NCBI RefSeq assembly: GCF_008801835.1
Contig: NZ_VZOW01000048.1
Location: 1 to 39,080 of the forward strand
DNA: 39,080 bases
Direction of reading: 5' to 3'
Source: Cupriavidus pauculus
GTDB lineage: Bacteria; Pseudomonadota; Gammaproteobacteria; Burkholderiales; Burkholderiaceae
In this document: piece by piece, positions 29,451 to 37,884 of the stretch
Position numbering within the stretch: position 1 is the stretch's first letter
How the letters are laid out: every line of letters begins with the position of its first letter
Made by a program: the position numbers and the translations under genes
The notes under the pieces: generated by a model
Told to the model about the DNA's origin: nothing
Seen by the model: the letters and a program-made list of their open reading frames with translations, nothing else
Databases searched by the model: none

Positions 29451-32038
29451 GCGTGCTGTCCTCCGAGATAGGCTTGCACCAGGGCCGGATCCGCGGCCAG
29501 CGATTGCGCATCGCCGCTGGCCACCACGCGGCCTTCCTCCAGCACATAGGCGCGGTCTGCCAGCGACAGCGCCAGCGCGGCCATCTGGTCGACCAGCAGG
29601 ATCGTGATCGACGCTTCGCGCAGCTTGTCGAGCGAAGCGAACAGTTCGTCGATGACCTTCGGCGCCAGGCCCAGCGACGGTTCGTCGAGCAGTAGCACGG
29701 CCGGCTTGGACATCAGCCCGCGCGCCACGGCCAGCATCTGCTGTTCGCCGCCGGAGAGCAGGCCCGCACGCTGATGTTGCCGCTCGCGCAGGCGCGGAAA
29801 GCGCATGAACATCGCTTCGATCCGCTGCATCATCTCGGCGCGCGTGATGCGGCCCGAGGGGAAGGCGCCCAGCCGCAGGTTGTCCAGCACCGACAGCTCC
29901 GCAAACACCTGACGCCCTTCGGGCACCAGCACCACGCCCATTTCCGCAATCTTCGCGGCGTCGAGCCGCGCGAGGTCGGTGCCATCGAACGTGATGCCGC
30001 CTTGCACCGGCCGATGCAGGCCGGCCATGGCGCGCATCAGGGTCGATTTGCCCGCGCCATTGGCGCCCAGCAGGGCCACCATTTCGCCTTCGCGCACCTG
30101 CAGGTCGACATCGTGAAGCACCGGGGCCGCGCCATATCCGGCCCGCAATGCCGATACGCCAATCACTTCGGGAAGCGGCAGCTTGGCCTGCGCCGTGGCG
30201 GGGCGGCTGCGCGCCGGCGCGTCCGACGCTTCGCCCAGATAGGCGCGCATCACGGCCGGGTTGGTGCGTACCGCGTCCGGCGTGCCCGCCGCCAGATGCT
30301 GTCCCGCATCGATCACGACAATGTTGTCGGAGACGTCCATCACCAGCGACATGTCGTGTTCGACCAGGCCCACCGCCACACCGCTGTCGGCGATCCGGCG
30401 CAGCAGCCGGCCCAGTGTCGCCTTGTCTTCGCGAGACAGCCCAGCCGCCGGCTCGTCCAGCAGCAGCACCGCCGGGCGCGTCGCCAATCCGCGCGCGATT
30501 TCCACCAGACGGCGATCCACGTGGGCCAGGTCAGCGGCGCTGGCATCGGGGTTGCCGGTGTAGCCGCACGCTGCCAGCAGCGCGCGCGCTTCGTTGCGCA
30601 CTGACGGCGCGGTGAATCCGGCGATGCCGAGCAGCGCGCCGAGCTTGCCGCGCGTGAGCGCGATGGCCACGTTGTCGACGGCGCTCATGCCGGCAAATAG
30701 CTGCGTGGTCTGATAGGTGCGCGAAATGCCGTGCCGCGCGCTATGACACGCGCCACGCGCCGGCAGCGCTTGCGCGCCGAGCCTGCGCGCGCCCGAGCGC
30801 GGGCGGTAGTAGCCGGAAAGCATGTTGAGCACCGTCGACTTGCCCGCGCCATTGGGACCGATCAGGCTGGTCACCTGTCCCGGCGGCAAATCGAACGACA
30901 GGTCGTCCACCGCGCGCACGCCGCCAAATACCATCGACAGCCCGATGGCGGAAAGTCCGCGCCGCGCTGCGGCATCGCGCACGGGAAGCGTGGCGCCGCC
31001 CACCGCGTCGGCCACAGCCAGCCGCGCCGGAAGCAGCCGTCGCAGCGCCGCCGTCACCACACCGGTGATGCCGGTCGGTGCCACCCACAGCACCACCAGC
31101 AGCAACACGCCGAAGCACAGCAGCCGCAGGTTCTCCAGGCTCGACAACATTTCGGGCAGCAGGCCGACGATCACCGCGCCCACCAGCGGTCCGGCGACCG
31201 TGCCCGCACCGCCGATCATCACCACCAGCACGAACAGGATCGATTGCAGGAACGAGAACATGCCGGGCGTGACCATGCCCTGCAGCGGCGCGAACAGTCC
31301 GCCCGCCAGGCCGGCCAGCGCTGCGGAAAACGCGAAGCCGACGGTCTTGACCACCAGCGGGTCGATGCCGATCGAGGCGGCGGCGGTTTCGCTGTCGCGC
31401 ACGGCACGCATCGCCGCGCCCCAACTGCCGCGCGCGATCCGCGCATAGGCCGCTACCGCAAGCCCAAGCACGGCGATGGCGATCAGCGCCAGCGCGCGCT
31501 CGCCGCCGTCCACGCCGGGCAGCGACGGCTGCGCAATGCCCATCAGGCCGTTCTGTCCGCCGGTCAGCGTGCGCCACTCCACGGCGCCGTGCTCGACGAT
31601 AAAGCCGAATGCAATCGTCACCATCGCCAGGCCTGGGCCTTTCACGCGCAGTGCCGGCAGCGCCAGCAGCGCGCCTAGCACGGCTGCGATCAGCGCGCCC
31701 ACCGGCCACGCCGCCCAGAAGCTCCATCCCGCTTGCCCGGTCAGGATGGCTACCGTGTACGCGCCGATCGCGTAGAAGCCCACATGCCCGAACGAAACCT
31801 GGCCGGTAAGCCCCAACAGCAGGTTGAGCCCCACGCCGCAGATGGCCAGCATCGCCACGCCGGCGATGACGAAGACGAAATAGCCGTTCAGCGTCAGCGC
31901 CAGCACAGCCGAGACGACCAGCACGGCGATCATCGCCACGATCTGCAGCGGCGTGCCCAGCCCGAGCACGGGCGCGGCTGCGCGCGGCGCATTGGCCGGC
32001 GGCGCGGCGGAAACGGAAGACACCATGGATTTGCTCAT
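29447..32038 (-). CDS. Fused Liv-type ABC transporter: LivM permease + LivG ATPase + LivF ATPase in one chain
   Basis: 863 residues from ATG 32038 (overlapping the livH stop by four bases). The permease covers about 30-340 (GVGLNLLLGLTGQVSFGHVGF, the LivM signature). The first ATPase is at about 363-605: Walker A GPNGAGKS 394-401, Q-loop near 443, Walker B LLLDEP 525-530, switch His561. The second is at about 625-863: Walker A GANGAGKS 658-665, signature LSGGEQ 761-766, Walker B 782-787. The first ATPase has LAHVDR (504-509) where LivG proteins usually carry an LSxGQ-like signature. All three parts are in one uninterrupted frame, so this is a true fusion, not a frameshift or reading error. 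With LivH and the binding protein upstream it forms a complete branched-chain-amino-acid/amide-type importer; the cargo is probably a nitrogenous compound processed by the coupled hydrolase. Confidence 0.88.
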   Translation of the reverse strand: MSKSMVSSVSAAPPANAPRAAAPVLGLGTPLQIVAMIAVLVVSAVLALTLNGYFVFVIAGVAMLAICGVGLNLLLGLTGQVSFGHVGFYAIGAYTVAILTGQAGWSFWAAWPVGALIAAVLGALLALPALRVKGPGLAMVTIAFGFIVEHGAVEWRTLTGGQNGLMGIAQPSLPGVDGGERALALIAIAVLGLAVAAYARIARGSWGAAMRAVRDSETAAASIGIDPLVVKTVGFAFSAALAGLAGGLFAPLQGMVTPGMFSFLQSILFVLVVMIGGAGTVAGPLVGAVIVGLLPEMLSSLENLRLLCFGVLLLVVLWVAPTGITGVVTAALRRLLPARLAVADAVGGATLPVRDAAARRGLSAIGLSMVFGGVRAVDDLSFDLPPGQVTSLIGPNGAGKSTVLNMLSGYYRPRSGARRLGAQALPARGACHSARHGISRTYQTTQLFAGMSAVDNVAIALTRGKLGALLGIAGFTAPSVRNEARALLAACGYTGNPDASAADLAHVDRRLVEIARGLATRPAVLLLDEPAAGLSREDKATLGRLLRRIADSGVAVGLVEHDMSLVMDVSDNIVVIDAGQHLAAGTPDAVRTNPAVMRAYLGEASDAPARSRPATAQAKLPLPEVIGVSALRAGYGAAPVLHDVDLQVREGEMVALLGANGAGKSTLMRAMAGLHRPVQGGITFDGTDLARLDAAKIAEMGVVLVPEGRQVFAELSVLDNLRLGAFPSGRITRAEMMQRIEAMFMRFPRLRERQHQRAGLLSGGEQQMLAVARGLMSKPAVLLLDEPSLGLAPKVIDELFASLDKLREASITILLVDQMAALALSLADRAYVLEEGRVVASGDAQSLAADPALVQAYLGGQHA

Positions 32039-32913
32039 ACCTTGCGCACCTCCGCGCGACCGAACAGCCCATCCGGCCGCAAGGCCAGCAGGGCGATCAC
32101 CAGCGCGAACGTGATGATCTGGGTGTAGCTGGAGCCCAGCGAAGCGGTGACCAGTGCTTCGGCCACACCGAAGATCAATCCGGCAATCATCACGCCCCAG
32201 GCGCTGGAAAGCCCGCCGAGGATGGCCACCGCGAATGCCTTCAGGCCAAACACGGTGCCCATGTCCGCCTGCACATTGAACAGCGGGGCGATCAGTACGC
32301 CGGCAATGCCCGCCAGCAAGGTGGAAATCGCGAACGCTCCGGCAATCGTGCGGCGGATCGGAATACCCATCAGGCGCGCGGCATCGCGGTTCTGCACCAC
32401 GGCCAGCATCGCCACGCCCCAGCGCGATTTGCGCAGCACGTAGTGAAGCAGCGCCGCCAGCAACAGCCCCACTACGGGAATCACGAGTTGCAGCGGGTAC
32501 ACGCCCACGCCGGTGCTGCCCAGTTGCATCGATTGCGCGGCCAGCGGCGACGGCAGGCTGCGCGGCTCGGTGCCGAACCACAGCATCACCACGTTATCGA
32601 GCACTATGCCCAGCGCCACCGTGGCCATCAGCCACGCATTGGAGCCGCGGCTGGCAAACGGGCGCACCGCCAGGAATTCGACGGCCAGGCCGTACAGCGC
32701 GCACAGCGCCAACGCCAGCACGATGGCCAGCGGCATCGGCCATCCCAACGTCTGCGCAAACGCGTAGGTGAGCACGGCGCCCAGCATCATCGAACTGCCC
32801 TGCGCAAAATTGACCGTGGCCGATACCGCATAGGTGATGTGAAACCCCAGCGCCATCAGCCCGTACATGCTGCCCAGGCCAAGCCCGCTGATGAGGGCGG
32901 ATATCCATAACAT
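32035..32913 (-). CDS. livH: LivH-type ABC transporter permease
   Basis: 292 residues from ATG 32913, with AAGGA six bases upstream; GTG 32952 is an unsupported extension. The family signature is GSMYGLMALGFHITYAVSATVNFAQGSSMM, divided over the first two membrane segments, followed by SNAWLMATVALGIVLDN and GLKAFAVAILGGLSSAWG. The C-terminal LALRPDGLFGR is usual for the family. It pairs with the permease part of the fusion gene to form the membrane channel. It lies between the binding-protein gene (93 bp upstream) and the fusion gene (4-base overlap). The name is by family; the cargo need not be leucine. Confidence 0.88.
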   Translation of the reverse strand: MLWISALISGLGLGSMYGLMALGFHITYAVSATVNFAQGSSMMLGAVLTYAFAQTLGWPMPLAIVLALALCALYGLAVEFLAVRPFASRGSNAWLMATVALGIVLDNVVMLWFGTEPRSLPSPLAAQSMQLGSTGVGVYPLQLVIPVVGLLLAALLHYVLRKSRWGVAMLAVVQNRDAARLMGIPIRRTIAGAFAISTLLAGIAGVLIAPLFNVQADMGTVFGLKAFAVAILGGLSSAWGVMIAGLIFGVAEALVTASLGSSYTQIITFALVIALLALRPDGLFGRAEVRKV

Positions 32914-33006
32914 GGTGAGTCCTTGATTCGGTTGCGCTCCTCCTGCGGCCACGTTGCGTCGCCGCGGGAGGAGCCAGGGCGGAAGCCGGCGGCGCCGGCG
33001 CCTGCC

Positions 33007-34182
33007 TTACTTCTGCACCGGCACGATGCGGTTGTCGATGAACTGCGCCCACACGTAGTCGTTTTCGGTCAACGCGTCGTGCTGCTGCGGCGAGAACGGC
33101 TTCACGTAGGTCTTGATCAGTCCTTCGTAGCGGTCGATTTTGTAGAAGCCTTCGCGCACCGCATCGCCCTTGGTGCTGCCCGCACGGGCGATGGCCAGCG
33201 CCGCCAGTTGCGTGGCGTCGTACGCGTTGGCCACGCCCACCGCCGGAGTGATGTCGTCCGGCCCCTTCACATCGCTGTACTTGGCCTTCAGCTCATTGAT
33301 CACGCGCGTGCTGACCGGCGTCTGCGTGCCAAAGAAGCTGTAGGTCTGCACGAAGTGGACATTGCGCGCGTTCGGGCCGGCCAGTTCGGTAAAGCGGCCG
33401 CCAGCCGGGCCCCAGTGCGATACCACCGGCACCTTCCAGCCCATGCGGTCGAGCGATTTCACTACCTGCGCCGACGGCCCGACGTTGCCGACCATCAGCA
33501 GCACATCCGCGCCGGCCGCCTTCAGGCGGCCCAACTGCGGCACCACGTCGACGTCGTTGGCTTCGAATTTCTCCACGCCTACCGGCTTGCTGCCCTTTGC
33601 CGCCAGCGCGGCGACAATGCCTTTTTCGTTCGATTCGCCCCATGGGTTGTTCACCAGGATCAGGCCCGGCTTGGTGGCGCCGAATGCTTTCTGTGCGTAC
33701 TGCAGCATTGCCTTGTCGACCACTTCGTCGACGGCCGACACACGGAACGCGAAATTCGGATTGGCGCCGTTGTGCGTGATCGGCGTGCCGGCGGCCCACG
33801 GTCCCATGAACGGCACCTTTTCCTGGTTGGCGATCGGCACGATGGCCATCGACACCGGCGTATCGAGCCCGCCAAACAGCACCGCTACCTTTTCCTTGTA
33901 GATCAGCTCGCGCGCGGCCAGCACACCCTTGGCCGGGTTGCCTTCGTCGTCGCGGCGCACCAGTTCCAGCTTGCGGCCGCCCAGCAGGCCGCCGCGCGCG
34001 TTGATGTCGTCGATCGCCACGGTCATGCCGCGCGTCAGCGCTTCGCCGGCGCGCGCCGATTGGCCGGACAGCGCCGTAATCAGACCGATCTTGATGGTGT
34101 CGGCCGCATGCGCGGGCAGGGCGGTCATGACACAGGCAGCGGCAGCGGCTGCGATCAGTGCACGGCGTTGGGGACGAAACAT
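33007..34182 (-). CDS. Periplasmic substrate-binding protein of a Liv-type ABC transporter
   Basis: 391 residues from ATG 34182 (GGAGA upstream). A Sec signal peptide ends at PAHA-AD (about 26/27). The mature protein is a type I periplasmic binding fold of the LivJ/LivK/AmiC class: IKIGLITALSGQSARAGEALTRG, INARGGLLGGRKLELVRRDDE, GNPAKGVLAARELIYKEKV, and GVANAYDATQLAALAIARAG. It captures the cargo for the LivH/LivMGF transporter that follows. It is the first gene of the operon, with a predicted sigma-54 start 31 bp before the ATG, so binding protein, permeases, ATPases and hydrolase should be induced together under nitrogen limitation. The ligand is unknown. Confidence 0.87.
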   Translation of the reverse strand: MFRPQRRALIAAAAAACVMTALPAHAADTIKIGLITALSGQSARAGEALTRGMTVAIDDINARGGLLGGRKLELVRRDDEGNPAKGVLAARELIYKEKVAVLFGGLDTPVSMAIVPIANQEKVPFMGPWAAGTPITHNGANPNFAFRVSAVDEVVDKAMLQYAQKAFGATKPGLILVNNPWGESNEKGIVAALAAKGSKPVGVEKFEANDVDVVPQLGRLKAAGADVLLMVGNVGPSAQVVKSLDRMGWKVPVVSHWGPAGGRFTELAGPNARNVHFVQTYSFFGTQTPVSTRVINELKAKYSDVKGPDDITPAVGVANAYDATQLAALAIARAGSTKGDAVREGFYKIDRYEGLIKTYVKPFSPQQHDALTENDYVWAQFIDNRIVPVQK

Positions 34183-34224
34183 GGCGGATCTCCGGATGGG
34201 GGTTGGTTTCGGAGCCGCTGACTC

Positions 34225-34239
34225 GCAAGACCCGTGCCA
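34225..34239 (-). promoter_or_regulatory. Sigma-54 (-24/-12) promoter of the Liv/HpxW-like operon
   Basis: On the minus strand TGGCAC-GGGTC-TTGC (34239-34225) matches the sigma-54 consensus with the exact GG-to-GC spacing. The predicted start is about 34213, giving a 31-nt leader with the GGAGA ribosome binding site. Confidence 0.75.
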
Positions 34240-34299
34240 CGATGTCGACGAATCGTCGTTGTGAGCCGAGACATCGCCACAGGCAACACGTAGACGATA

Positions 34300-34314
34300 T
34301 GGCGCAGATATTGC
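34300..34314 (+). promoter_or_regulatory. Sigma-54-like promoter toward the deacetylase/GntR/flavin-reductase operon
   Basis: TGGCGC-AGATA-TTGC has the correct GG-to-GC spacing and one departure from TGGCAC. It points rightward, back to back with the sigma-54 element at 34225-34239; the predicted start is near 34326, about 95 nt ahead of the deacetylase ATG. Confidence 0.45.
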
Positions 34315-34360
34315 GAACGATTTGCCAGCATGCATGCATACGATCTGAAACGGGGCGTCG

Positions 34361-34377
34361 CGCACGAAGACGGTGCC
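34361..34377. promoter_or_regulatory. NtrC-like enhancer site in the Liv/deacetylase divergent region
   Basis: The 17-mer cGCACgaagacGGTGCc has both NtrC half-sites at proper spacing. It lies about 156 bp upstream of the leftward sigma-54 start, nearly the same distance as the NtrC-like site at the nitrate operon. Other palindromic matter in this 238-bp gap includes GCATGCATGC (34328-34337). Confidence 0.55.
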
Positions 34378-34420
34378 GTTTGCGGAGCGGATGCACCAAC
34401 CAGAAGAGAGGCAATCGTTC

Positions 34421-35404
34421 ATGACCTTCAACCCGAGCCCGCTGGCAGCCGCACAGGCCGCCGCCGCGCCCACGTTTGGCCCGTTGCGCCATCACGGCAG
34501 ATTTCCGTATCGGCCTATCACCGATGTCGACGATTTCCGTTGGCCCAACGGCGCGCGGCTGGCTGTCTATCTCGGCTTCAACGTCGAGCATTTTGCGTTT
34601 GGCGAGGGGCTTGGCGCCAACCTCGGGCCGGTATCGCCGCAGCCGGACGTGCTGAACTACAGCTGGCGCGAATACGGCAATCGCGTGGGCGTATGGCGCT
34701 GCCTGGATCTGTTCGACCAACTCGAAATGCCGGCCGGCGTGCTGCTCAACACCGCGCTGTATGACCACTGCCCCGAAGTGCTCGACGCATGCCTGGCGCG
34801 CGGCGACGAACTGATCGGCCACGGCCATACCAATGCGCACCGCCAGAGCGAATTCGACGAGGCCGGCGAGCGCGCGCTGATCGAGCATTGCCGCGACCGT
34901 ATCCGCGAACATTGCGGACAAGCGCCGCGTGGATGGCTCTCGCCGTGGATATCGGAAACGATGACCACCCCCGATCTGCTGGCCGAGGCCGGTTATCGCT
35001 ACACGCTGAACTGGGCGCACGACGACCGGCCCGTGCGCATGCACACCCGCAACGGTTCGTCGCTGTGGTCGATCCCGTATCCGCAGGAACTCAACGACAT
35101 CCCGATGATCATTGGGCGACAGCTCGATGGTGCGGCGTTTGCCGACATGATCATCGACCAGTTCGACGAAATGCTGGCACAGGCCAACCACGCGCTGCAT
35201 CCGCAGCCGCTGGTGATGGGCATTGCGCTGCATCCGTATCTGGTGGGGCAGCCGTATCGACTGCGGCATCTGCGCCGCGCGCTCGCGCACATTGCCGCAC
35301 GTCGCGCGCATGGCGATGTCTGGCTGACAACGCCCGGCGCGATCTGCACAGCGATGGATGCGTTGCCGTCGCCAGCCGCCAGCAATCCGCACGCTTCGCG
35401 TTAA
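34421..35404 (+). CDS. Polysaccharide deacetylase / PuuE allantoinase-like hydrolase
   Basis: 327 residues from ATG 34421 (GAGAGG nine bases upstream). It has the NodB-homology barrel: LAVYLGFNVEHFAFGEG in place of the usual TFDDG strand, the metal motif in GHGHTNAHR (His136 and His140), and RGWLSPWISET in place of the RPPYG loop. The protein is cytoplasmic, with no signal peptide, and the altered first motif resembles PuuE-type allantoinases and related amide hydrolases rather than secreted polysaccharide deacetylases. Beside an HpxW/YwrD-like amidohydrolase and Liv importer, hydrolysis of a nitrogen-rich small molecule is more likely than cell-wall work, but the substrate is not shown. It heads a three-gene operon. 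Confidence 0.75.
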   Translation: MTFNPSPLAAAQAAAAPTFGPLRHHGRFPYRPITDVDDFRWPNGARLAVYLGFNVEHFAFGEGLGANLGPVSPQPDVLNYSWREYGNRVGVWRCLDLFDQLEMPAGVLLNTALYDHCPEVLDACLARGDELIGHGHTNAHRQSEFDEAGERALIEHCRDRIREHCGQAPRGWLSPWISETMTTPDLLAEAGYRYTLNWAHDDRPVRMHTRNGSSLWSIPYPQELNDIPMIIGRQLDGAAFADMIIDQFDEMLAQANHALHPQPLVMGIALHPYLVGQPYRLRHLRRALAHIAARRAHGDVWLTTPGAICTAMDALPSPAASNPHASR

Positions 35405-35436
35405 CATTCATGGCCATTGTTTCCTTGAGCGATTTC

Positions 35437-36219
35437 ATGTCAAGCAACGCTGCACACAAGGCGCCCGCGCGCGCCGCGGCCAAACGTGCCGCAACCCCGG
35501 CGGAAATGGCGCCCGAGCCGCAGGATCCGCAAGACGAGGGGCAGGATGCCGACACGCGCATCTATCGCGCGATCTTTGACGGCGTGCTCAATCACCGGCT
35601 CACGCCAGGCACCAAGCTGCCCGAGCCCGAACTGTGCAATCTGTTCGGCGTCGGACGCGCCGTGGTGCGGCGTGTGCTCGAGAAACTGGCGCATGACGGC
35701 ATCGTGGCGCTGCGCCCGAACAAGGGCGCCGTGATCGCCGAGCCGACGCCGGAAGAGACAAGCCAGATATTCGAGGCGCGCCGCGCCATGGAGCGCGTGC
35801 TGGTGGAACTGGCCGTCGCACGCGTGACCGAAGAGGATTTGCGCGACCTGCGCCGCCAGTTGGCCGACGAGCACGACGCGATGCATCGCTTCGATCAACC
35901 GTCCTGGGCGCGGCTGGCCAGCGGTTTTCATCTGCGCATTGCCGCGCTGGCGCGCAATGCGGTGCTGCAGCGCTACCTGACCGAACTGGTCTCGCGCTGC
36001 TCGCTGATTGTCGGTTTATATGAACCGCCGGGACACGCGCCGTGCGAGCACGACGAGCACGCCGCCATCGTGGCCTGCATCGAGGCGCGCGATGCCGCGG
36101 GCGCCGTGGCGCTGATGGAGGCCCATCTGTGCGAGCTGGAACAGAGGATCGAAACCTCGCGCATGCAGGGCGAGAAGAGCCTGGCCCAGATGCTGGGATT
36201 GGCGCAGCCGCAGGCTTGA
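35437..36219 (+). CDS. GntR-family regulator with FCD ligand domain
   Basis: 260 residues from ATG 35437; ATG 35410 in the same frame is an alternative, and neither has a strong ribosome binding site. After a basic, Ala-rich tail comes the winged helix (IYRAIFDGVLNHRLTPGTKL, NLFGVGRAVVRRVLEKLAHD, then IVALRPNKGAVIAEPT). An all-helical FCD domain follows with metal/ligand His residues (FHLRIAALARN, DEHAAIVACIEARDAAGA, MEAHL). Such regulators sense carboxylates or small amides. It lies 32 bp after the deacetylase-like gene and 12 bp before the flavin-reductase-like gene, so it most likely controls its own operon and perhaps the divergent Liv operon. Confidence 0.85.
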   Translation: MSSNAAHKAPARAAAKRAATPAEMAPEPQDPQDEGQDADTRIYRAIFDGVLNHRLTPGTKLPEPELCNLFGVGRAVVRRVLEKLAHDGIVALRPNKGAVIAEPTPEETSQIFEARRAMERVLVELAVARVTEEDLRDLRRQLADEHDAMHRFDQPSWARLASGFHLRIAALARNAVLQRYLTELVSRCSLIVGLYEPPGHAPCEHDEHAAIVACIEARDAAGAVALMEAHLCELEQRIETSRMQGEKSLAQMLGLAQPQA

Positions 36220-36231
36220 ACAAGGAAACGC

Positions 36232-36867
36232 ATGGAAATCGATTTCAGCGCCATTACCGAATATCAGCGCTACAAGCTCATGGCCAGCCTGATCGTGCCG
36301 CGCCCGATCGCGCTGGTGACCACGGTGGGCGAGGACGGCACAGCCAATGCGGCGCCATTCTCGATGTTCAACATGCTGGGCGAAGAACCGCCGATCGTGA
36401 TGATCAGCGTGAACCGGCTTGGCGACGGCGCGCTGAAGGACACGGCAGCCAATATCGTGCGCACCGGCGAGTTCGTGGTGCATCTGAGCGATGAGGCGAT
36501 GGCCGAGAAGATGCATCGCTGCGGCGAAAGGCTGCCGCCGCATATGAGCGAGCTCGAGCACGTGGGGCTGACCAGTGCGCCGTGCACCCAGGTGGCGCCG
36601 CCGCGTATCGCCGAAGCGCCGGTAGCCTTCGAGTGCAAGCTGTGGGAGACGCTGGAGACGGACAGCCGCCAGATCTTCATTGGCCGCGTGCTGCGCCTGC
36701 ATGCGCGCGACGGCTTGATCGACACGGAGCGCTGGCGCGTGCGTCTGCAGGACTACTTCCCCGTGGGACGCTTTGGCGCCAGCTTCTACGTGACCACGCG
36801 CGACCGCTTCTCGCTGGAAAAGGAGTCGGGCGTGGTCACCGCGTCAACCGCGATCGACGAGATGTGA
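36232..36867 (+). CDS. Flavin reductase-like FMN-binding split-barrel protein
   Basis: 211 residues, ATG 36232 with AAGGA five bases upstream. The flavin-reductase-like domain is seen in LIVPRPIALVTTVGEDGTAN, AAPFSMFNMLGEEPPIVMIS, KDTAANIVRTGEFVVHLSD and the later FECKLWETLETDSRQIFIGR. Members bind FMN and either reduce flavin for a partner oxygenase or act on their own. No flavin-dependent monooxygenase is in the window, so its partner is unknown. It ends the three-gene forward operon, and its last 24 bases overlap the end of the convergent livM gene. Confidence 0.82.
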   Translation: MEIDFSAITEYQRYKLMASLIVPRPIALVTTVGEDGTANAAPFSMFNMLGEEPPIVMISVNRLGDGALKDTAANIVRTGEFVVHLSDEAMAEKMHRCGERLPPHMSELEHVGLTSAPCTQVAPPRIAEAPVAFECKLWETLETDSRQIFIGRVLRLHARDGLIDTERWRVRLQDYFPVGRFGASFYVTTRDRFSLEKESGVVTASTAIDEM

Positions 36868-37884
36868 GCGGTGCGGCGCGGACGGTCCGCGTCGCGCCTG
36901 CCACTGTCCGGCCATGCCGATGATTTCGCCGACGATGCCGCGGCGGAAGGTCAGCACGCAGATCACGAAGATCACGCCGGTCACCATGGTGACCGATTCG
37001 CCGAGCGTGTTGAACCAATCGATGCCCGTCGCACTGGCCAGGAACGTGCCGGCGTCGCCGAGCTTGTTTTCCAGCGCAATCACCACGAACGCGCCGGCGA
37101 TTGGTCCTGTCAGCGTGCCCAGCCCGCCTACCAACGTCATCAGGATGACCGCGCCGGACATCGACCAGTGCACGTCGGTCAGCGTCTCGAAGCCAAGCAC
37201 CAGCGCCTTGAGGGACCCGGCCAGCCCCGACAGCGCGGCGGACAGCACGAACGCGGTCAGTTTGAAGCGGTCCACGTCATAGCCCAGCGACACCGCGCGC
37301 GGCTCGTTTTCCTTGATCGCCTTGAGGATTTGTCCGAATGGCGAATGGATAGTGCGCACGATCAGTGCGAACGCGGCGATCACGACCATCAGCACAAAGT
37401 AATAGAGCACGAGATCGCTATCGAGCGGCAGCATGCCGAGCAGCTTTCCGCGCGGAATGCCCTGGATTCCATCCTCGCCGCCGGTAAACGGCGCCTGCAG
37501 GCAGAAGAAGTAGAGCATCTGGGCCAGCGCGAGCGTGATCATCGAAAAATAGATGCCCTGGCGGCGAATGGCCAGTGCGCCCATGGCCGCGCCGGTGAGC
37601 GCCGCAAAAGCGGTCCCCAGCAGCAGGCCAAGCTCCGGGGTCAGTCCCCATTGCTTCATTGCGTGCCCGGCCACGTAACCCGCGCCACCGAAGAACGCGG
37701 CGTGTCCGAACGAAAGCAGCCCGGTATAGCCGATCAACAGATTGAAGGCGCACGCAAACAGCGCAAAGCACAGCACCTTGAGGACGAACACCGGATAGGC
37801 GCCCAGCGCCGGAGCCAGCAGCGCCAGCAACAGCAGCACGCCGTACACCGCGAACCGGCCGCGGCCGGAAGATTTCTGCAGCAT
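36844..37884 (-). CDS. livM: LivM-type ABC transporter permease (second Liv system)
   Basis: 346 residues from ATG 37884 (AAGGA six bases upstream; the ATG overlaps the livH stop as TAATG). Signature FNLLIGYTGLLSFGHAAFFG, then GALAIRRQGIYFSMITLALA, GEDGIQGIPRG, RAVSLGYDVDRFKLTAFVLS and LVGGLGTLTGPIAGAF. About ten membrane segments are expected. The C terminus (HRSHLVDRG) is encoded across the end of the convergent flavin-reductase gene. This is a conventional single-domain LivM, unlike the fused version at 29447-32038, so the two systems are not recent duplicates of each other. Confidence 0.88.
   Translation of the reverse strand: MLQKSSGRGRFAVYGVLLLLALLAPALGAYPVFVLKVLCFALFACAFNLLIGYTGLLSFGHAAFFGGAGYVAGHAMKQWGLTPELGLLLGTAFAALTGAAMGALAIRRQGIYFSMITLALAQMLYFFCLQAPFTGGEDGIQGIPRGKLLGMLPLDSDLVLYYFVLMVVIAAFALIVRTIHSPFGQILKAIKENEPRAVSLGYDVDRFKLTAFVLSAALSGLAGSLKALVLGFETLTDVHWSMSGAVILMTLVGGLGTLTGPIAGAFVVIALENKLGDAGTFLASATGIDWFNTLGESVTMVTGVIFVICVLTFRRGIVGEIIGMAGQWQARRGPSAPHRSHLVDRG

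Noticed and set aside
29447..32038. LivMGF fusion as a sequencing or assembly artefact
   Set aside because: The frame is continuous with sensible linker residues between all three domains (about 345-360 and 605-625), and there is no domain truncation at the junctions.
32039..32581. N-terminal extension of the LivMGF frame up to 32581
   Set aside because: It lies wholly within livH in another frame, is Arg/Gly-rich, and ATG 32038 has the typical 4-base overlap with the livH stop.
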